64,000 bases of DNA from JAUWTJ01 sp965603015 (GTDB taxonomy: Bacteria; Pseudomonadota; Alphaproteobacteria; M2410): the NCBI GenBank assembly GCA_965603015.1, contig CBFDBJ010000002.1, forward strand, positions 62,001 through 126,000, read 5' to 3'. The notes beneath the pieces were generated by a model. That model had not been told where the DNA came from and did no database searches. It worked only from the letters and a program-made list of their open reading frames with translations. Both the position numbers and the translations under genes were made by a program. This document shows positions 61,387 through 64,000 of this stretch, piece by piece (position 1 is the first letter of the stretch; every line of letters begins with the position of its first letter).

Positions 61387-61390
61387 ACCT

Positions 61391-62953
61391 TCATCCCTCG
61401 TTTGATAGTATTCCCGCTTCGACGAGCATTGCGTGCAGCGGTGCCAGCTCCTCTTCGAAGCGGCGCCATTTGGCAACAGATGTTTGATAGACAGGCTGGC
61501 GCACCTGCGCCGCGCTCGCCGTCGCCGTCGGGCTCTGATTTTCGTGAAAATTCAAACAGGCGTCCTGCCAGTCCCGACCACAATGAGAAACGATTGACCG
61601 GCTAACCTTTTCCTGATTGGCGACCAGGTCTTCGTAGTCCACATCGAGAACCCGGCCAGGCAAGACACTGCGCCAATGTTCCATCAGACGGTGATAGCCA
61701 ATATAGTATTGACCCAGGTCCTCCAGGCTATAAGCATAGGGATATCCCATGCGAAAAAGTGTTTTGTAAATTGCGTAGCAGCCATCCATGGGATGACGGC
61801 GCATATGAATGATCCGTGCACCCGGCAAAGCTTTGGCAATAAGACCGATGTAGAGAAAATTACTTGGGGTCTTATCGACAAGACAAGCCGCATCGCGGTT
61901 GCGGTTACGAATGGACCCGCTGTATTTTTCTCCCAGGAGAGTAAAATCAAGCGATGCCGTCTTACGCACCAGGTCCAGTCTGTCCGACCCTTTGGGCACC
62001 ACCTGCATCATCGACAAGGCAAAATCATTGATCTCTCCGAGGCTTGCCACGTCAGAGTGACTGGACAGAATGCGGTCCACGAGGGTTGTACCACTGCGCG
62101 GCAGACCAAGAATAAAGATTGGCTTGACGTCACTTGCAACACCTTCATTGTCGCCGTCAAAAGCGTCCGGGCGGAAAGCCTCCCGGATAGTTGTCATGAC
62201 GGCTTCATCATCGCTCACATCGTAGCTCAAACCGGCTCGGCGCTGATCGGAACCAGCTTTGAGGTATTTGAAACTCTGGGCCCAATCCCCCAGGTCCTCA
62301 TATTCTTTGGCCAGGGCATATCCAAGCTGCACAACGCCGTCGCGATTCCCCGCAGCCTGCTCATATGCAGCAAGAAGCTCTGGAATATGATTGTTGTCGG
62401 TAGATTGCTTGCGCAATGTGGAGCGATTGTGCCAGGCGTCAAAGTCTTTTGGAGATGCTTCTATCACACCGTCGAGAATTTCCTCTGCTGCTTCCAGCTC
62501 ACCAAGAGCAATTTTGGTCGAGGCGATATTGTAGCGCAAACGGTGATCGGAAGGATCCAGCTTCGCAGCCACTTCATAGCACCGCGCCGCGCCCGCATGC
62601 TCCTCACACCTGGTATAATATTCAGCCGCATGGAGAAGCAACTTGATGTCTGCTCCGGCAGTATCTTCGATGATCTTCAATTTCCGGATCGCCTCAAGGG
62701 ACTGACCAGTCAAAAGGAAAGCTTCGACTTCCAGGAGTTTGCAAACCGGCGCCGATGGTTCACGTGCAACCGCGCCCTTTGCAAATGAAAGCATGTCATC
62801 ATACTTCGAAAGCCGTTGGGCAATCTGTGCACTGAGAACATAACCCTCAAAATGGTCGGGCATCCTCTCAATCAACCCCATAGCATGCCGCTCAGCTTCA
62901 TTCAATTTGCCCTGCTTTATCAGAGCCTGTATATGACTAACGGCAGTGTTCAT
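61391..62953 (-). CDS. TPR-containing sulfotransferase-family protein
   Basis: A 520-residue protein. TPR-like helical repeats cover about residues 1-230 (IQALIKQGKLNEAERHAMGLIERMPDHFEGY and further repeats). A sulfotransferase-3 domain covers about 265-515, with the PAPS 5'-phosphosulfate loop LPRSGTTLVDRILSSH and the DKTPSNFLYIGLIAKALPGARIIHMRRHPMDG segment. Such TPR-sulfotransferase genes are frequently found next to TonB receptors in alphaproteobacteria, but their true reaction is largely unknown. Here it lies 112 bp after the receptor gene and is coupled to the MFS gene. Confidence 0.9.
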   Translation of the reverse strand: MNTAVSHIQALIKQGKLNEAERHAMGLIERMPDHFEGYVLSAQIAQRLSKYDDMLSFAKGAVAREPSAPVCKLLEVEAFLLTGQSLEAIRKLKIIEDTAGADIKLLLHAAEYYTRCEEHAGAARCYEVAAKLDPSDHRLRYNIASTKIALGELEAAEEILDGVIEASPKDFDAWHNRSTLRKQSTDNNHIPELLAAYEQAAGNRDGVVQLGYALAKEYEDLGDWAQSFKYLKAGSDQRRAGLSYDVSDDEAVMTTIREAFRPDAFDGDNEGVASDVKPIFILGLPRSGTTLVDRILSSHSDVASLGEINDFALSMMQVVPKGSDRLDLVRKTASLDFTLLGEKYSGSIRNRNRDAACLVDKTPSNFLYIGLIAKALPGARIIHMRRHPMDGCYAIYKTLFRMGYPYAYSLEDLGQYYIGYHRLMEHWRSVLPGRVLDVDYEDLVANQEKVSRSIVSHCGRDWQDACLNFHENQSPTATASAAQVRQPVYQTSVAKWRRFEEELAPLHAMLVEAGILSNEG

Positions 62954-63000
62954 GGGGTTGGCGTCCCTTTCCGCGATAACAGCTCAAGTGCGTTATAGGC

Positions 63001-63045
63001 AAAAATTGGCCGGAAAGCGACATGCACGGTGCATGAAGCTCTCCG
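63001..63045 (-). terminator. Terminator-like hairpin after the right-end TonB receptor
   Basis: CATGCA/TGCATG (63020-63036) is extended outward by AGC/GCT and CGGA/TCCG arms (63011-63045), followed on the minus strand by a TTTTT run (63005-63001). It lies 20 bp past the receptor stop (63066) and 48 bp before the sulfotransferase ATG (62953), so it probably limits read-through from the receptor gene. Confidence 0.7.
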
Positions 63046-63065
63046 ACCAGAGGGAGACAACTCAT

Positions 63066-64000
63066 CTAGAAACGGTGTTTGACAGAGAGGCCAATCGTAC
63101 GCGGCAAGGAAATTTGCTCCTTTGATCCGTTACCGAAATACTTGTTATCGATCGGATCGGTACCCATCGCTGCTTCCGGGAAAACACCCGTCACGCCCTC
63201 TTCATTGGTCAGGTTCTTGGCGAAAAGCGAGATCTCGGTCGTTTCATCAACGATGAAAGTGCCAGAGACATTCCAGATCGAGAACGACGGCATCGAGGCC
63301 GCATACAGGCTGTTTGGATTGATCTCATTCTCGGTGCTGGACTGATAATAACCGTTCAGACGACCAACAAATTCAACCCGGTCGCTGACGCCATGCCTAT
63401 AATCAAGACCAATGTTGAACATATTCTCCGGCGTGCCAGGAAGAACCCGGCCTGATTCGGCCAGAACAGAACCCGAGTGAGACACAAGGTCTGCGGTGAG
63501 CTCGGACTTCACAAACGCGTACCCAAGATCGTAGTGCAAACTGTCGGACAGGTTACCATTGAGCTCAATCTCAAAACCATAAGTCTCGGCCTTATCGCCA
63601 TTCAGCACAGCAAAGAAGCCGCCGTTTGGCGTCGTCGTATTGACTTGTGGATCGTCCCATTGTTCCTTGAAAATACTGAAAACATAACGTTGACCATTGC
63701 CATAGGTACCTTTGACGCCCGCTTCATAGTTATTGACAGTGTCCGCGTCAAAAAACAGCCATGCGGGATCTTCAGCAAACGGCCCGGCTATCGGGCTCGC
63801 ATTGGCACCGCCGCGGCGATACCCCTGGGAGAAGGTAGCATAGAACATCGTGTTGTCGTTGTAGTCCCAGGAAGCGTTTATTTTGCCGATGATCTTGCTG
63901 GCATCATCCTCGTTGTGCCCCTCGGATATAATATCCCAAAGCGAAAGGTTCATAAACAGATCGGATGATGTTTCGTGCTTGAAGTAGCGCAGACCACCGG
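63066..64000 (-). CDS. TonB-dependent receptor, C-terminal part (5' end beyond window)
   Basis: The frame is open to base 64000, so the N-terminus, signal peptide and plug are not visible. The 311 visible codons are barrel strands, with GLRYFKHETSS, YNDNTMFYATFSQGYRRGGANASPIAG, YEAGVKGTYGNGQRYVFSIFKEQW and the final aromatic strand GLSVKHRF. These are of the type with nutrient-receptor GGAN extensions, as found in many alphaproteobacterial TonB receptors. A start shown at 63953 is internal, because the same frame continues upstream. It heads the set with the sulfotransferase, MFS, nitrilase, gabD and gabT, although terminators and promoters between genes suggest more than one transcript. Confidence 0.9.
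   Translation of the reverse strand, partial: GGLRYFKHETSSDLFMNLSLWDIISEGHNEDDASKIIGKINASWDYNDNTMFYATFSQGYRRGGANASPIAGPFAEDPAWLFFDADTVNNYEAGVKGTYGNGQRYVFSIFKEQWDDPQVNTTTPNGGFFAVLNGDKAETYGFEIELNGNLSDSLHYDLGYAFVKSELTADLVSHSGSVLAESGRVLPGTPENMFNIGLDYRHGVSDRVEFVGRLNGYYQSSTENEINPNSLYAASMPSFSIWNVSGTFIVDETTEISLFAKNLTNEEGVTGVFPEAAMGTDPIDNKYFGNGSKEQISLPRTIGLSVKHRF

Noticed and set aside
63066..63953. A complete protein starting at the Met at 63953
   Set aside because: The frame continues to the window edge with barrel-strand sequence, so that Met is internal.
1..64000. CRISPR arrays, prophage or plasmid origin
   Set aside because: No regularly spaced repeats, phage structural genes, replication or partition genes were found on either strand.

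Overview
The window looks like chromosomal DNA of a TonB-rich, aerobic, Gram-negative alphaproteobacterium. The evidence is three large TonB-dependent receptors, a slipin/NfeD pair, exported MsrB and MsrA, a CaiB-type CoA-transferase, many short-chain/GMC/aldehyde dehydrogenases, lipoprotein signal peptides, a PEP-CTERM protein and an alphaproteobacterial-style intergenic palindromic repeat. I cannot place it to genus; a Kordiimonadales-, Sphingomonadales- or Hyphomonadaceae-like organism would fit. No ribosomal RNA, CRISPR array, phage structural gene or plasmid origin was seen.

Region 1 (1-15.8 kb, GC-rich, core-like): a metallo-beta-lactamase-fold hydrolase (cut by the left edge), a membrane protein and a GST on the minus strand; an exported sulfatase and an epoxide-hydrolase-like protein on the plus strand; the slipin/NfeD pair; an SDR; exported MsrB and MsrA; a first succinate-semialdehyde dehydrogenase (gabD copy 1); an exported eight-haem cytochrome with HEAT/TPR repeats; and a lipoprotein.

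Region 2 (15.8-30.5 kb): a tRNA-Ala(CGC) beside a tRNA-3'-end-like repeat, a GNAT protein, a glycerol-dehydrogenase-like enzyme, and a TonB receptor divergent from an RpiR/SIS regulator. The regulator is overlapped by an aminotransferase and followed by an exported hydrolase and a GMC oxidoreductase. Three copies of GCAAC-N4-GTTGC lie between the receptor and the regulator. Then come a class III CoA-transferase, a tyrosine phenol-lyase-type enzyme divergent from an Lrp regulator, and a PEP-CTERM protein.

Region 3 (about 30.5-56.5 kb): a visibly AT-richer, mosaic segment that I interpret as a genomic island. CAGGGAA-type repeat tracts lie at both ends (30646-30812 and 56437-56463). Inside are a TumE/TumA toxin-antitoxin pair, remnants of at least five transposases (two integrase-core copies, IS110, IS3, IS630), two LysR regulators, a gabD-like remnant, and two parallel catabolic sets. 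Each set has a class III aminotransferase, an M20 amidohydrolase/peptidase and an exported lipoprotein amidohydrolase of the YtcJ type. The first set is linked to a TonB receptor, a YfcC-type permease and an NhaC antiporter. The second is linked to a two-subunit 3-oxoacid CoA-transferase. Together they look like uptake, deacylation, transamination and CoA activation of an amide- or amino-acid-like substrate.

Region 4 (56.5-64 kb, GC-rich again): one co-directional minus-strand series. It runs from a TonB receptor (cut by the right edge) through a TPR-sulfotransferase, an MFS permease, a nitrilase-family amidase, gabD copy 2 and gabT. The last three fit an amidase step feeding GABA to succinate. 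A promoter with an 18-bp palindrome between its -35 and -10 boxes precedes the nitrilase gene.
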